A stretch of 64,000 nucleotides of DNA from Shewanella sediminis HAW-EB3 (GCF_000018025.1 NC_009831.1:3100001-3164000); one strand, 5' to 3'; positions 44,171 through 55,830 are shown, counted from the stretch's first letter. The notes: generated from the letters alone by a model not told the origin. Program-made: numbers and translations.

Positions 44171-44494
44171 ATGCAAAAGTTACTACAGGTCGATTTTGGT
44201 TTTAATGGCCCTTTTGGAGATGAGATGGCGACCATGCTTGCCGGTTTAGCCGAGTCAATTAACCATGAGCCAGGAATGATTTGGAAGATATGGACCGAAA
44301 ATGAAGCTAAGCAGCTCGGCGGTGGAGTGTATCTGTTTGAAGATGAAGCGAGTGCACAGGCCTATCTGGAGATGCATACGGCTCGTTTAAGTAAGATGGG
44401 GATATCAGGTATCAGAGGGCTAATTTTCGATGTAAACCAGACGCTATCTAAGGTTAACCACGCGCCACTAGCGCAGAAGAAGGCGCAGAAGTAA
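44171..44494 (+). CDS. ydhR: YdhR-family monooxygenase-like protein
   Basis: ATG 44171 (MQKLLQVDFGFNGPFGDEMA) is preceded by GGAGAAGAG and gives 107 residues, the family's usual size. FNGPFGDEM, AESINHEPGMIWKIWTENE and GGVYLFEDEASAQAYLEMHT match E. coli YdhR closely, a dimeric alpha/beta-barrel (ABM superfamily) protein. It forms an operon with the next gene and is divergent from a LysR regulator. Confidence 0.92.
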   Translation: MQKLLQVDFGFNGPFGDEMATMLAGLAESINHEPGMIWKIWTENEAKQLGGGVYLFEDEASAQAYLEMHTARLSKMGISGIRGLIFDVNQTLSKVNHAPLAQKKAQK

Positions 44495-44504
44495 GGAGAG
44501 CGTG

Positions 44505-44876
44505 ATGAACAACAAGACATTTTTAACTGCCCACGGCAGTGTATACACGGTATTCGCCTTGGCGCTATTCTTTATGCCCACCTTGATGTGGCCTATGTAT
44601 GGACTGGAAATTCACGATAAGTATGCCTATTTCCTCTCTCAGCACACGTCGATATTTCTGGGGGGCATTGCCACGATAAGCCTGTTATTGCGTGAGATTG
44701 AGGCCGGTAAGCTGGCAAAAAATCTGTTTCTGGCTCTGACAATCTCGAATGGCTTGGGGGTGATTATTACTCTGTATGCGGGAGTGACTGGCATCTTCGT
44801 TGGTTTTGGCTGGAGCGACCCGGCATTCTTTACCCTATTGTCGGTAATGAGCTTTATGCAGATGAAAAAGCAGTAA
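44505..44876 (+). CDS. Four-helix membrane protein, unknown
   Basis: ATG 44505 is preferred, with AGGAG six bases upstream. The 123-residue protein has four hydrophobic segments (VYTVFALALFFMPTLMWPMY, SIFLGGIATISLLL, LFLALTISNGLGVIITLYAG and FFTLLSVMSF). It begins ten bases after the YdhR-like stop, so it is in the same operon. Proteins of this size beside ydhR-like genes are uncharacterised. Confidence 0.8.
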   Translation: MNNKTFLTAHGSVYTVFALALFFMPTLMWPMYGLEIHDKYAYFLSQHTSIFLGGIATISLLLREIEAGKLAKNLFLALTISNGLGVIITLYAGVTGIFVGFGWSDPAFFTLLSVMSFMQMKKQ

Positions 44877-44901
44877 CTGAACGCAGCTTGAGAGGAGCAA
44901 T

Positions 44902-44947
44902 AAAAAAGGTGAGTTTAAGCCATGGCTTAAATCTCACCTTTCACTTT
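44902..44947. terminator. Bidirectional terminator
   Basis: AAAGGTGAG...TTTAAGC pairs with GCTTAAA...CTCACCTTT (arms 44905-44920 and 44924-44941) with A and T tracts on both sides. It serves the ydhR-like operon and the convergent lpxM-type gene. Confidence 0.8.
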
Positions 44948-44995
44948 CACTGATATAGCATCACAGCCACAGCAGCGACGGCATCAAGTATCAGC

Positions 44996-46027
44996 TCAAT
45001 ACAGTGGCGCTTCACCCTCGGGGCGTGTCTTCAACACCTTCAGGAACCACATATACTGCTCAGGATAAGCTAAGATCACCTGCTCAACGGCCTTGTTCAG
45101 GGCAATCGCTTCGTTCTCTTTACCCTTCATCTCATCGGGCTCGATGGCTGGCATGACCGTTAACTCAAATTGACGAGTCTGCTGGTTATAGCCGATTTTT
45201 ACCGGCATCACCTGAGCATTACCGGCCTGGGCCAGACGCCCGACAACGGGCAGTGTCGCCTTAACCGTGCCCAAGAAAGGGGCAAAGACGCTTTTATCCG
45301 GCCCTAAATCTTCATCGGGAAGATAGAAGAAGCTGTTATTGTTTTTAAGCTCAGACAAGAGTGCCCGGATCCCCGCCTCGCGCATATAGATGTTGCCACC
45401 AAGGCTGCTACGCATACGGTTGTTAAACCAGTCAAACAGGCCATTACGATGCGCCTTGGCCATGCTCACCATAGGCAGGTCGAGGTTGAGCCTAAGGCCC
45501 GCATATTCGATGCCCCATACATGAGGCATGATAAATATCACCGGTTGACCGGCCGCTCGTGCACTCTCAACATGCTCAAACCCCACCAACTTGACCCTGC
45601 GACGCAGGTTAGCGTTAGAGCGTACCAGCAGCTCAGATTGAGCCAGCAGGATCATGACAAAGTTTTCAATATTATCTTTGAGTAATGCTTCTATCTCAGT
45701 GGGTGTTTTATCAGGGAAGCAGGCTGTGACATTGATTCGAGCAATCGATATGGGTTTCTTTGCAATCGTCATCACCAGTTTAGCGAGTAAACGGGCCAAT
45801 GGGTCGCGAAGCCAGGCCGGCATCAAACCAAAGATAACTAATATCAGGATCCCAAACCAGGTTGACCAATATTTGGGATGAAGTAGTTCAGCTTTGAACC
45901 TACGATCAAAATACTTAGGCTTTCTTGACAAAAAAATGACCTCAATTAATACCAACAGCTGAGTAATGGCATTTTCAATGCTAGACACTTCTACAGGTAC
46001 AGGCGGATAATTAAACCTTTGATCCAA
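44996..46027 (-). CDS. Lipid A biosynthesis acyltransferase (LpxL/LpxM-like)
   Basis: The 343-residue protein belongs to the lysophospholipid/lipid A acyltransferase family: a membrane-anchored N-terminus (WSTWFGILILVIFGLMPAWL), an HX4E catalytic pair in IFIMPHVWGIEYAGL, and the typical FYLPDEDLGPDKSVFAPFLG segment. FKAELLHPKYWSTW is typical of LpxM. It transfers a secondary acyl chain to Kdo2-lipid A at the inner leaflet. The first ~35 residues before KPKYFDRRFKAEL are longer than usual, so an internal start is possible. Confidence 0.9.
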   Translation of the reverse strand: MDQRFNYPPVPVEVSSIENAITQLLVLIEVIFLSRKPKYFDRRFKAELLHPKYWSTWFGILILVIFGLMPAWLRDPLARLLAKLVMTIAKKPISIARINVTACFPDKTPTEIEALLKDNIENFVMILLAQSELLVRSNANLRRRVKLVGFEHVESARAAGQPVIFIMPHVWGIEYAGLRLNLDLPMVSMAKAHRNGLFDWFNNRMRSSLGGNIYMREAGIRALLSELKNNNSFFYLPDEDLGPDKSVFAPFLGTVKATLPVVGRLAQAGNAQVMPVKIGYNQQTRQFELTVMPAIEPDEMKGKENEAIALNKAVEQVILAYPEQYMWFLKVLKTRPEGEAPLY

Positions 46028-46118
46028 ATAGCTGTATTTGTTCGAAAGATTATTTAATTCTCACCTGTAAATAGGAAAGCGAATAAGATTGATACAAATT
46101 TCACTAGAAAAATATACA

Positions 46119-46143
46119 GAAAAAGCCACTACTTGAGTGGCCT
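46119..46143 (-). terminator. Terminator after ihfA
   Basis: GGCCACT and AGTGGCT pair around CAAGT on the minus strand, followed by TTTTTC, ending the pheST-ihfA operon. Confidence 0.8.
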
Positions 46144-46165
46144 TGACTGTAACTATTTAACGCGA

Positions 46166-46462
46166 TTATTTTTTCGCGTTTGCCTCTTCGACTCGGCTCT
46201 TAAGCTTTTGTCCAGGTCGGAAAGTTACGACTCGGCGAGCTGAGATAGGGATATCTTCGCCTGTTTTCGGGTTCCTTCCCGGTCTTTGATTCTTATCTCT
46301 AAGGTCAAAGTTGCCAAAGCCAGATAACTTGACCTGCTCACCACTTTCGAGTGCTTGACGAATTTCTTCGAAAAACGTCTCTACCATCTCCTTAGCTACA
46401 CGCTTGTTAATTCCTAGCGTTTCAAAAAGATGCTCTGCCATTTCGGCTTTGGTAAGTGCCAT
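46166..46462 (-). CDS. ihfA: Integration host factor alpha subunit
   Basis: The 98-residue protein ([20 protein letters not shown]...) has the HU/IHF fold with the DNA-clamping arm [20 protein letters not shown] and [17 protein letters not shown]-alpha pairs with IHF-beta to bend DNA. It follows pheT by five bases, the conserved enterobacterial order. Confidence 0.97.
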
Positions 46463-46467
46463 ATTCT

Positions 46468-48855
46468 TTAATCCCTCAACAGTGCGTTGAACTCTGACTT
46501 GAGAGCGGAAACCACTGAATCTACCATCTCAGCTATCTCTTTTTCTTCAAGTGTACGTGTGTTGTCTTGTAATGTAAGTGCGATGGCTAGGCTCTTTTTA
46601 CCTGGCTCAACACCTTTACCTTGGTATACATCGAATAAGTTTAAGCCAACCAACTGATTTTGGCCAACTTTTCTTATCATTTTTACAACATCTCCGGCAG
46701 AAACATTGTCATCTACTACGACGGCGATGTCACGACGGTTAGCAGGAAACTTAGATACAGTCTGGGCTAGCGGTAAGCCGGCATGTAATAAAGCGTCCAA
46801 TTCGAGCTCAAAAACAATTGTTTTACCATTGAGTCCAAAAGGCTTTTCTAAGCTTGGATGTACCGCACCAATGATACCAATGACTCGATCATTCCTTAAT
46901 ATTTCAGCACATTGCCCCGGATGAAGAGCTGGATGTGTTGCACTTCTAAAAGTAAATTCAACATCGGAAACTGTCAAGCCGATGATGGCTTCGAGGTCGC
47001 CCTTAAGATCGAAGAAATCGACCGTTTTAGACTCCATCGACCAATGTTCATCTTTTTGGTTACCTGAGATAACCGCACCCAACATCGCTTGCTGACGTAC
47101 ACTTGATTCTGCAGTAGTATCAGGTACAAAGCGTAAGCCGGTCTCGAAAAGACGAACACGATTTTGTTGACGGCTCTGGTTATAACCCACGGCGCCTAAA
47201 AGACCGGTAAACATCGATAGTCTCATCGCTGACATCTCAACAGAGATTGGGTTCGGCAATATCATCGCCTCTTCACCCGGATGAACTAAGTTTTGCAACT
47301 TAGGATCGACGAAACTATAAGTCACCGCTTCCTGGAAACCACGGGCAACAAGCATGCTGCGAACACGCTTTAAGCTGATATCTGATTCTTTATGATCAGG
47401 CATGCTTAAGGATGCTACAGGCGCTGTGTTAGGGATATTGTTGTAACCGTAGATACGGGCAACTTCTTCAATCAAGTCTTCTTCGATAGCCATATCGAAA
47501 CGATACGTTGCCGTCGTCACTTCCCAGGTATCGCTATTCACTGTTACATCAAAGCCAAGACGCTCAAGGATCTCAGTCACTTCGGCATCAGAGATATGGT
47601 GACCCAGGATTCGGTCAAGCTTGCTACGACGCAAAACGATCTCAACAGGCTTAGGAAGATGCTCTTCTGATTTAGCCTCGACAACAGGACCCGCTTCGCC
47701 GCCACAGATATCGAGTACCAGACGTGTAGCGCGATCCATCACCTTATGCTGCAGCTCAGGGTCAACACCACGCTCGAAGCGATGTGAAGAGTCTGTGTGC
47801 AGGCCAAGACGACGAGCCTTACCTAAGATGGCTAGAGGTGCGAAGAACGCACACTCGAGCATGATGTCCTGAGTATCGGTGTTCACACCTGAGTATTCGC
47901 CACCAAAGACACCAGCAAGCGCCAGAGGCCTTTCTTGATCGCTAATGACTAGAGTGTCAGCAGGAACAGTGATCTCTTTACCATCAAGCAGTGTTAGCTT
48001 CTCATCACCACTTCCCATGCGTACTTGTATGTCACCTGCCAGTTGAGCAAGATCGAACGCGTGCATAGGCTGACCGAATTCGATCAACACGTAGTTAGTA
48101 ATATCGACAATAGGATCGATTGAGCGGATACCACTGCGACGCAACTTCTCTTGCATCCAAAGTGGCGATTCGGCTTTCACGTTGACGTTTTTAACCACAC
48201 GACCTAAATAACGTGCACAAAATGCCGGCGCCTGAAGATCGATCTTGATAGCGTCATCAATCGTTGGGCTAACCGCTTCCCAAGTTGGCTCAGTCACAGA
48301 CTGACGGTTTAATACACCCACTTCACGGGCAAGGCCTGCCATACCGAGACAGTCTGCACGGTTAGCTGTCAAGTCAACATCGATAACGGCGTCATTAAGA
48401 CTCAAGTAATCACGAAGGTCTGCACCAATTGGCGCATCGACTGGTAGCTCGAGAATACCATCGCTTTCAACGTCTATGCCTAGCTCACCGTATGAGCAAA
48501 GCATACCAAACGACGGCTCACCGCGTAGTTTGGCTTTCTTAATCTTAAAGTCACCGGGTAGTACTGCACCGACCATAGCCACTGCAACTTTAATACCCAG
48601 ACGACAGTTAGGTGCGCCACAAACGATGTCGATCAACTCATCTTCACCGACATTGATCTTTGTTACTCGTAGCTTATCGGCATCCGGGTGTTGACCACAT
48701 TCGACAACTTCACCCACGATAACACCGCTGAACTCACCGGCAACACCTTCAATACCATCCACTTCCAAACCAGCCATGGTGATTTGATGGGATAACTCTT
48801 CACGACTAATGCTTGGGTTTACCCACTCACGAAGCCAAGATTCACTAAATTTCAT
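46468..48855 (-). CDS. pheT: Phenylalanyl-tRNA synthetase beta chain
   Basis: The 795-residue protein has the N-terminal EMAP/tRNA-binding domain (residues 40-150; [20 protein letters not shown]), the B3/B4 editing region, B5 (near 405-475), the catalytic-like core and the C-terminal FDX-ACB domain ([15 protein letters not shown]). It forms an alpha2-beta2 enzyme with PheS. The start follows pheS by 15 bases. Confidence 0.98.
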
Positions 48856-48870
48856 GCTAATACAGCTCCG

Positions 48871-49899
<1,029 letters not shown>

Positions 49900-49903
49900 C
49901 TAG

Positions 49904-49951
49904 CTATTTTTCTTTATGAAAATAGAAAAAGACACGAATTTTACGTGACAT
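49904..49951 (-). CDS. pheM: Phe-rich leader peptide of the pheST operon (pheM-like)
   Basis: On the minus strand an ATG at 49951 opens a 15-codon frame, MSRKIRVFFYFHKEK, ending in TAG 50 bases before pheS. The VFFYF run matches the E. coli PheM leader (which has FFFYF). The Phe codons (TTT, TTC, TTT) lie just before a CTATTTT / AAAAATAG hairpin. This suggests attenuation by charged tRNA-Phe, although I do not see a T-rich attenuator afterwards. AAAGGGCGG lies upstream as a possible ribosome site. Confidence 0.6.
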   Translation of the reverse strand: MSRKIRVFFYFHKEK

Positions 49952-50257
49952 CCGCCCTTTTGGCCAGTGTAAATTAACTGTTTTATCTGTTAAACCCCTA
50001 TTTTAGTGAGATCTTTAGGTTTTAGATGACATTTTTTGAACGATAACTTGTTGCCATTTAATTAGCAGAAGGTTGCAGTTTTGCTCGCGATCGGGAATAG
50101 AGCAAGGTAACATCTACTCTGTATCTTATAATTAAACATAAAAACAAGCGTCAATGCGCAAATTCTAAGCAAAACTTACCATTATTACGCCTAAATGCTA
50201 TCCATGGTTGCGCCATCGATAAATAAAAAATAATTAAGATCACCGAGAGAGAGCCTT
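49952..50257. other. Divergent promoter region of pheST and the chemoreceptor gene
   Basis: The 306 bases hold the start sites of both operons. AT-rich stretches are present, and I see no clear -10/-35 that I would commit to and no other gene. Confidence 0.4.
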
Positions 50258-51763
50258 ATGAAAGAAGTAAAATTCCGCTGGATAGATCAATACCTTATCC
50301 ATATGACCCTGAAAACCAAATTCGCTATTTTAGCTATCGTTCCTATCTTCACCCTGATTGGTCTGGCATTTATGCTTAACAGCCAATTTGAATCGGAGCT
50401 GCTTGATACGCATAACAAGGCAAGCCTGAACCAGGCTCAAAGCATAAATTCAGTGGTTGATATCAGCTATGACTTTATTCCTGAGGCACAACGTGCAGAA
50501 TACCTGCAGAAAATTAACCGGGTCGCCAATACTAAAATCATAAGCAAGCTCGATGGCAAGAGTGAGCGCCTCGCGCAACAGGGAGGCGGTAACCTTGAGA
50601 TAAGTTCCGGTCTACAGTCGGTCAGTAAAGTCAGTAGCAACCAATTAGCCACGACCTTGACCGTCCCCCCTCTCGATAGCCTCACCGATAGCAACCATTG
50701 GTTATCTATTGTGATGTCCGTCGCGTTCATGGTTGTGATCATCTTAATCGCAGGTTACTACATCTCGACATTTGTCGGAGGCGCACTCTACACCAGTGTG
50801 ATGGCCCTTAAGCGAGCCGCCGACGGCGATCTCACCAGTCGTCTCAACTTTTTCGAAGTTAAGGACGAGTTCAGTTTACTGGCTATCAGCATAGATACAC
50901 TGGTCGAAAGACAACATACCCTGGTCAAACAGATCACACAGGCCAGCACACAGATCCGTCAAGTCGTGCAATCATTCAGACAAAATGCGCAGGAAGGTCA
51001 GTCATTGGCTGCAAATCAACGTCAGCATCTGGACTCACTCGCCACCGCGATGGAGGAGATGACAGCTGCCGTGATTGAGGTTGCCAGAAATGCCGAGCAG
51101 TCTTCGGCTGAGACTCAGGAAGCCAATACTCAGGTTGATGCCGGCTCCAAAGACATCGAAACGACCGTTGTCGCTATCGGCGGTTTATCCAATGAGATAG
51201 CCAATGCCTCAAGCGCCGTCCACGATCTCAATGAGAATGCGGCCAAGATCGATGAAGTGGTCACGACCATTAACGCCATTTCCGAGCAAACTAACCTGCT
51301 TGCACTCAATGCCGCCATCGAGGCTGCCAGAGCCGGTGAGCAAGGACGAGGCTTTGCCGTCGTTGCCGATGAGGTAAGAACCCTTGCGGGACGAACTCAG
51401 TCCGCGACCGTCGAGATCAAATCTATGATTGAAGCGCTTCAATCCGGTGCTCAGAACCTGACTCAGGTGATGAAGCGCACCGTAGATAAGGCCGATGATG
51501 GCAAAAAGCATGTACTGGACACGGGTGAGGATCTCAAGGCTATTGCACACCATAGCTCTAAAGTGATGGAGATGAGTGTACTCATTGCAACCTCTGCAGA
51601 GGAGCAGTCATCGGTTGCCAATGAAATTGCCTCTAACCTGATGGAGATCCGCAATCAGTCACACAATGTAGAGCAATCGGCAAACGAATCGGTTTCAGGT
51701 TGTGACGAGCTACATGCCACTGCCGAGCAGTTAGATGATCTGCTTGTTGGCTTGAAGATCTAG
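50258..51763 (+). CDS. Methyl-accepting chemotaxis protein with small sensor domain
   Basis: The 501-residue chemoreceptor has TM1 (about 20-40), a compact periplasmic domain of about 105 residues, TM2 (about 149-170), a HAMP domain (about 172-225), and a cytoplasmic signalling rod with the universal hairpin [20 protein letters not shown] followed by [18 protein letters not shown]. The ligand is unknown. Start after GAGAGAG. It is not beside other chemotaxis genes; such orphan receptors are common in Shewanella. Confidence 0.93.
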   Translation: MKEVKFRWIDQYLIHMTLKTKFAILAIVPIFTLIGLAFMLNSQFESELLDTHNKASLNQAQSINSVVDISYDFIPEAQRAEYLQKINRVANTKIISKLDGKSERLAQQGGGNLEISSGLQSVSKVSSNQLATTLTVPPLDSLTDSNHWLSIVMSVAFMVVIILIAGYYISTFVGGALYTSVMALKRAADGDLTSRLNFFEVKDEFSLLAISIDTLVERQHTLVKQITQASTQIRQVVQSFRQNAQEGQSLAANQRQHLDSLATAMEEMTAAVIEVARNAEQSSAETQEANTQVDAGSKDIETTVVAIGGLSNEIANASSAVHDLNENAAKIDEVVTTINAISEQTNLLALNAAIEAARAGEQGRGFAVVADEVRTLAGRTQSATVEIKSMIEALQSGAQNLTQVMKRTVDKADDGKKHVLDTGEDLKAIAHHSSKVMEMSVLIATSAEEQSSVANEIASNLMEIRNQSHNVEQSANESVSGCDELHATAEQLDDLLVGLKI

Positions 51764-51934
51764 TCATTAATACAAGAGAGTCGGTACGCGTAGATCACGA
51801 ACAGTTTAGTCAGACGCCAGCGGTAAACTGTTCGTGTTATTCGATTCAATGAAAATAGTCGATAAGGTAACTTTTAATAGCCGGAATAAAGCTAAGTGAC
51901 CTAATCGGATGCCATAAGAGGATTGAAATGATAT

Positions 51935-54547
51935 ATGGGCAACTCCAAGATCAGTAAACCTAGAATGCAGGCTCTGCATTGGAGCGATAGTTTACCGGTC
52001 AAGTTTTCTTTTATTCAGTTTATTATCGCCTCACTGATCATCATATCCAGTGTATGGATACTCTTCACCATAGAGAAAAGCCACCAGCTACAGGCACAGA
52101 TCACATTAAGCCAGAACCAAGGCTTGGCCATAGTTGCAAAGCTGCAACAAACAACGTCGAAAATAGAGAGTCTGGCCGTCTCTATCGCCTCTTTAGGTGA
52201 GATATACCGCCATGACAGTCAGGTATTGGAGAAGTCCATTCCTGCACTGTTGGACAAAAATGGAAAGTATGATCTGATCTCCGGCGGTGGGATCTGGCCG
52301 GAACCGGGCAGCTTCGATGAAACTAAACAGCTCGATAGTCTATTCTGGGCCAGAAACAAGGCTCTGGAGCTGGAACGGGTCGATGACTACAACCGTCTAA
52401 ATGGGCCCGGATATCATTCTGAGAGCTGGTACAAACCTACCCGCTTCTATCCCAGTGGCACCACATTTTGGTCTGAAACGTATATCGATCCGTTTACCAA
52501 TGAGGCAATGCTTACGGCATCTGTTCCTATGTGGGTTGAACATCAATTCGTAGGTGTCTCTACGGTCGATGTCACGCTACTGGGTTTAGGTCACTTTTTT
52601 CATCAGGCGATGAATGATAACCATGGCTATATGTATGCTCTCGATCACAGCAACAGAGTATTGGCGGCCCCCAAAAAAGATAATCGAAATAACATTTTTG
52701 ATAAGCGCGCTTTCTTCAAGCCATTTGCCAGCTTTACTGCCAATAACCCCGTATTTGAACCCATAAACGGAAAATTGATTGAACTGGATGCCAAGTTGAT
52801 TGAAGAGTCACAGGAGAACCCTGCTTATAATCAATTTCAGCTAGCCGACTTGATGGACACCACCCATTTTTCACAAAGAGAAAAACTTGCCGCACTCATC
52901 AACCTCAATGCACAAGGTAAGCCAAAATCGACCTCATTAGTGGCCTCCTTCGAGCTGGGTCATGATCCTATTCTCGATGAGCCGACATTGGTATCCATCT
53001 TCATGATGCCAAAGACTTTTTGGAAGATTGTACTCGTCACACCACTCTCCTCAATGAATGATAAGGCCAATATCATTGCCGCCAGAATGGGGATATACCT
53101 GCTACTCATGCAACTGGCAGCGCTGATTTTACTGTTTATGCTGCAACATAAGCTGTTCATCAGACCCATTTCCAGAATGGTTAACGCACTTCAGGGGAAC
53201 CAGTTAGCAAAATTAGAGTTAGAAGCCACGATAAGTAAAGATGAGTTGGGACAATTAGCTAAAGCATTTATCTCTCGAAGTCATCAATTGGAGGTGGCTT
53301 TCGCCAGCCTCGACGCCAGTAATTTAGCCTTAGAGGAGCAGCTAACGGTTCAAAGGATTGCTCAAACAGAGTTAAAACTAAGAAAGAAGCAGCTTAATTC
53401 GCTGCTGAACTCATCACAGAACCTCATTAGCATCAAAGATATCGATGGCTCTTATATCTTAGTCAATGACCGATTTTGCGAAGTTATCGGTATTGAACGA
53501 CACAGTATCATAGGGACCAAGGACAGCCAGATTTTTCCGGCTCATATTGCCGAGTTAATTCTGAAGCACGATAACATCACCCTAAAGACACAAAGCCCAC
53601 AGAGCTTCGAACAGCCTATCCCGTCGGTGCAAGGCGAAATTGTTTATCAAGTCACTAAGTTCCCCATTAAGGATGATGATGGCACCATGACTTCGATAGG
53701 CAGCATGGCATTTGAGATCGGCTCGCAAAAAATCATCAGTCAGGAGTTACATGACAAGAATGAATCACTCAATTTAGAGCTCGCAAAATATTCACATCAG
53801 CTATTGATGAGCAAACAGGAGAATCAACAGCTGCAAGAGAAGGCAAACACACTCGAATTATCAATCAATAAGCTCAATAACTTACAGCGTGTAGAGGTCA
53901 AAAATCATGAACTGTTTCCACAACTGTTCGCAACTTTGATAAAGCAGCACACTCAAGAGCAAGACAAGTTACTGTCAATCATCTGTAACTACAAAACGGG
54001 CATTAGTCAGGAAAATTATGATGAGATCGTCGGCCTCTTGACAGAACATACCGATAAATTACGCCATTTCCAACATCTGATTGTGGGTAAAGAGATGGCA
54101 ATTAAATCGATTAACTTGTCCCACTATCTGTCACATTTTCTAGTCGTTATAGAGCCTCAGCTCACCGAACAAGAGATACAGGTAAGGGTCGTTTGTGATA
54201 GTAAACTGAGTATCAACCGCTCTTCATGGGATCTGTTACTCATATTTTACTCCTTGATCAATAACTGTCTTTCTCATGCATTCACCAGACAGCAAAAAAT
54301 TAAGGTACTGTCGATAGAAGTCGAGCTGCAGGATGATAACTTAATTATTACGGTAGAAGATAATGGTCAGGGGATCGCTGACGACAAACTGGCGGCTCTG
54401 AATTCACAACTGGGATCAAATGCCTATTCCGGCACGCTACCCAGTCTGGATGCCTGGGTAAGATCAGAACTAAACGGTACATTAGAGGTCAAATCGGCAC
54501 TGAACACGTTTACCCGGGTGATCTGTACGCTTCCGTTCGAACGTTAG
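51935..54547 (+). CDS. Cache-PAS sensor protein with HATPase and no clear H-box (unorthodox kinase-like)
   Basis: The 870-residue protein has TM1 (about 27-46), a periplasmic Cache domain (about 50-375; PTRFYPSGTTFWSETYIDPF, MLTASVPMWVEHQFVGVSTVDV), TM2 (about 388-408), HAMP (about 410-460), a coiled coil, a PAS domain (about 485-600; ISIKDIDGSYILVNDRFCEV), and a C-terminal HATPase-like domain with N box SLINNCLSHAF and G1 VEDNGQGI. The expected HE-x-R(T/N)P phospho-acceptor helix is not present between PAS and HATPase, and no G2 GxGxG box is seen. No response regulator lies nearby. It may act by binding rather than phosphotransfer. Confidence 0.85.
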   Translation: MGNSKISKPRMQALHWSDSLPVKFSFIQFIIASLIIISSVWILFTIEKSHQLQAQITLSQNQGLAIVAKLQQTTSKIESLAVSIASLGEIYRHDSQVLEKSIPALLDKNGKYDLISGGGIWPEPGSFDETKQLDSLFWARNKALELERVDDYNRLNGPGYHSESWYKPTRFYPSGTTFWSETYIDPFTNEAMLTASVPMWVEHQFVGVSTVDVTLLGLGHFFHQAMNDNHGYMYALDHSNRVLAAPKKDNRNNIFDKRAFFKPFASFTANNPVFEPINGKLIELDAKLIEESQENPAYNQFQLADLMDTTHFSQREKLAALINLNAQGKPKSTSLVASFELGHDPILDEPTLVSIFMMPKTFWKIVLVTPLSSMNDKANIIAARMGIYLLLMQLAALILLFMLQHKLFIRPISRMVNALQGNQLAKLELEATISKDELGQLAKAFISRSHQLEVAFASLDASNLALEEQLTVQRIAQTELKLRKKQLNSLLNSSQNLISIKDIDGSYILVNDRFCEVIGIERHSIIGTKDSQIFPAHIAELILKHDNITLKTQSPQSFEQPIPSVQGEIVYQVTKFPIKDDDGTMTSIGSMAFEIGSQKIISQELHDKNESLNLELAKYSHQLLMSKQENQQLQEKANTLELSINKLNNLQRVEVKNHELFPQLFATLIKQHTQEQDKLLSIICNYKTGISQENYDEIVGLLTEHTDKLRHFQHLIVGKEMAIKSINLSHYLSHFLVVIEPQLTEQEIQVRVVCDSKLSINRSSWDLLLIFYSLINNCLSHAFTRQQKIKVLSIEVELQDDNLIITVEDNGQGIADDKLAALNSQLGSNAYSGTLPSLDAWVRSELNGTLEVKSALNTFTRVICTLPFER

Positions 54548-54548
54548 T

Positions 54549-54817
54549 AATACCAATTGCATCAAGTATGTAATCAATTCAGAGCCCCTCTGGGTTTTCA
54601 ATTCAAGGCGCATTGACGAAGAAATGGTTCCCCCCTTTTTAGCCAAGGCAAAGCAGAAGTGGAAATCCTGAGGAGCTCACGTAGTGCGGGATTTCAAAGC
54701 CCTTTATACTGCGTTGGGGGCTTTATATATAGAATAACTATTAGCTTCAATCCCCCGCCTTGCCTACAGGGCTTTGAACTCCCGCTGAATGGTCAGATAT
54801 TTAATGCAATTGGTATA
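54549..54817 (+). mobile_element. MITE-like element (copy 1)
   Basis: The 269-base non-coding element has terminal inverted repeats TACCAATTGCAT (54551-54562) and ATGCAATTGGTA (54804-54815) with TAA/TATA flanks. An internal segment (TTCAATTCAAGGCGCATTGACGAAG..) matches, in reverse orientation, the element at 58028-58290. No transposase is inside. Confidence 0.7.
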
Positions 54818-54819
54818 AT

Positions 54820-54844
54820 AAAAAGGTGCTTAAAGCACCTTTTT
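54820..54844. terminator. Terminator between convergent genes
   Basis: AAAAAGGTGCT and AGCACCTTTTT pair perfectly around TAA, with A and T tracts on both sides. Confidence 0.85.
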
Positions 54845-54871
54845 CATTGCTCTTATACCAATCGGTATTAA

Positions 54872-55741
54872 CTAGAGCGAGACATCGACCATATAATGGC
54901 CCTGTAACCAATTTCGACCGATAAGAAATTTATAACTCATCTTACTACGATCTTTAAGGTTAACCTTTACTTTATACTCTTGGCCAGGCTGACCCACGGT
55001 CAACTCGACCATATACCGTATCTCGCTCCCCTGAGCGTTACGGATCAACGAGGTTTCAACGATCATCGCATTGACCCGATGAGACTCCCCTTTTTCATTT
55101 TCGGTGGTGAAGCTCAAGCGTTTACCTATATTCTTCTCCATATCCTTTTCACCATTCTCCACCTTGAGATCGACGGCATGGAGTGAGTTCTCTACGGCTC
55201 CGGTATCGATACGGGTTTCAAAAGTCAGACCCGACTCCAGAATACTAATCGGCGCTACAGGCCCTATGACTTTCTTTTCTGACACATCGACTATGTATTT
55301 ACCTTTAAGCCAATTTCGACCTATGAGTAACTTATAATCCATATGGCTTCTATCTCTCAGGTTGACTCTGACTTTTCTCTCCTTGTCCTGGAAACCAACC
55401 TTAAGGTCAACCATATAACGTGTTTCCCTGCCCTGAGAGTTACTCACGGTAGAGGTTTTAACAATCTTAGCTTTCAGACGTTTCTGAAGGCCCTCTTCAT
55501 TCTCTGTGGTGAAAAACAAGGTTTTCCCCACATTGTCTTTCATCTTCTTTTCACTGCCACCTTCTATTTCCAGGTCGAAGGCATGAAGAGAGGTATTCAC
55601 CGCGCCCGTATCAATTCTGGCCTCATAACTTAATCCGGTCTGTTCGACCGACATCAGCTCAGATGAACCTATAATTGCTTTATCTCCGGCCCAACAGGTA
55701 CTTGAAACGAGTAACATACAAAAGCCAATTTTTTTCAGCAT
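54872..55741 (-). CDS. Periplasmic tandem retropepsin-like protein (duplicated RimB/Zn-protease-like domain)
   Basis: The 289-residue protein has a signal peptide (MLKKIGFCMLLVSSTCWA) and two homologous halves (about 22-155 and 160-289). Each has YEARIDTGAVNTSLHA or FETRIDTGAVENSLHA (Asp44 and Asp179), then FTTENE(K/E)G, (R/E)TRYMV(D/E)L, V(R/K)VNL(R/K)DRS, and (K/F)LLIGRNWL or FLIGRNWLQG. The family (PF05618, 'ATP-dependent zinc protease') is retropepsin-like; members usually have one domain and dimerise. Two DTGA sites in one chain could form a pepsin-like pseudodimer. A cognate glutamate ligase (RimK) is not in the window. The substrate is unknown. Confidence 0.88.
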   Translation of the reverse strand: MLKKIGFCMLLVSSTCWAGDKAIIGSSELMSVEQTGLSYEARIDTGAVNTSLHAFDLEIEGGSEKKMKDNVGKTLFFTTENEEGLQKRLKAKIVKTSTVSNSQGRETRYMVDLKVGFQDKERKVRVNLRDRSHMDYKLLIGRNWLKGKYIVDVSEKKVIGPVAPISILESGLTFETRIDTGAVENSLHAVDLKVENGEKDMEKNIGKRLSFTTENEKGESHRVNAMIVETSLIRNAQGSEIRYMVELTVGQPGQEYKVKVNLKDRSKMSYKFLIGRNWLQGHYMVDVSL

Positions 55742-55762
55742 TCTTTTTTCCTAATAATTAAT

Positions 55763-55830
55763 ACCAGTTCCATTGAATATACTACCACCCTCGCCTTCAG
55801 AGACTTGAACTCCCGCTGAATGCGAAATGA
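55763..55830 (+). repeat. MITE fragment
   Basis: AATACCAGTTCCATTGAATATA and CTTGAACTCCCGCTGAATGCG are partial copies of the 54549-54817 element (compare CTTTGAACTCCCGCTGAATGG). Confidence 0.5.
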
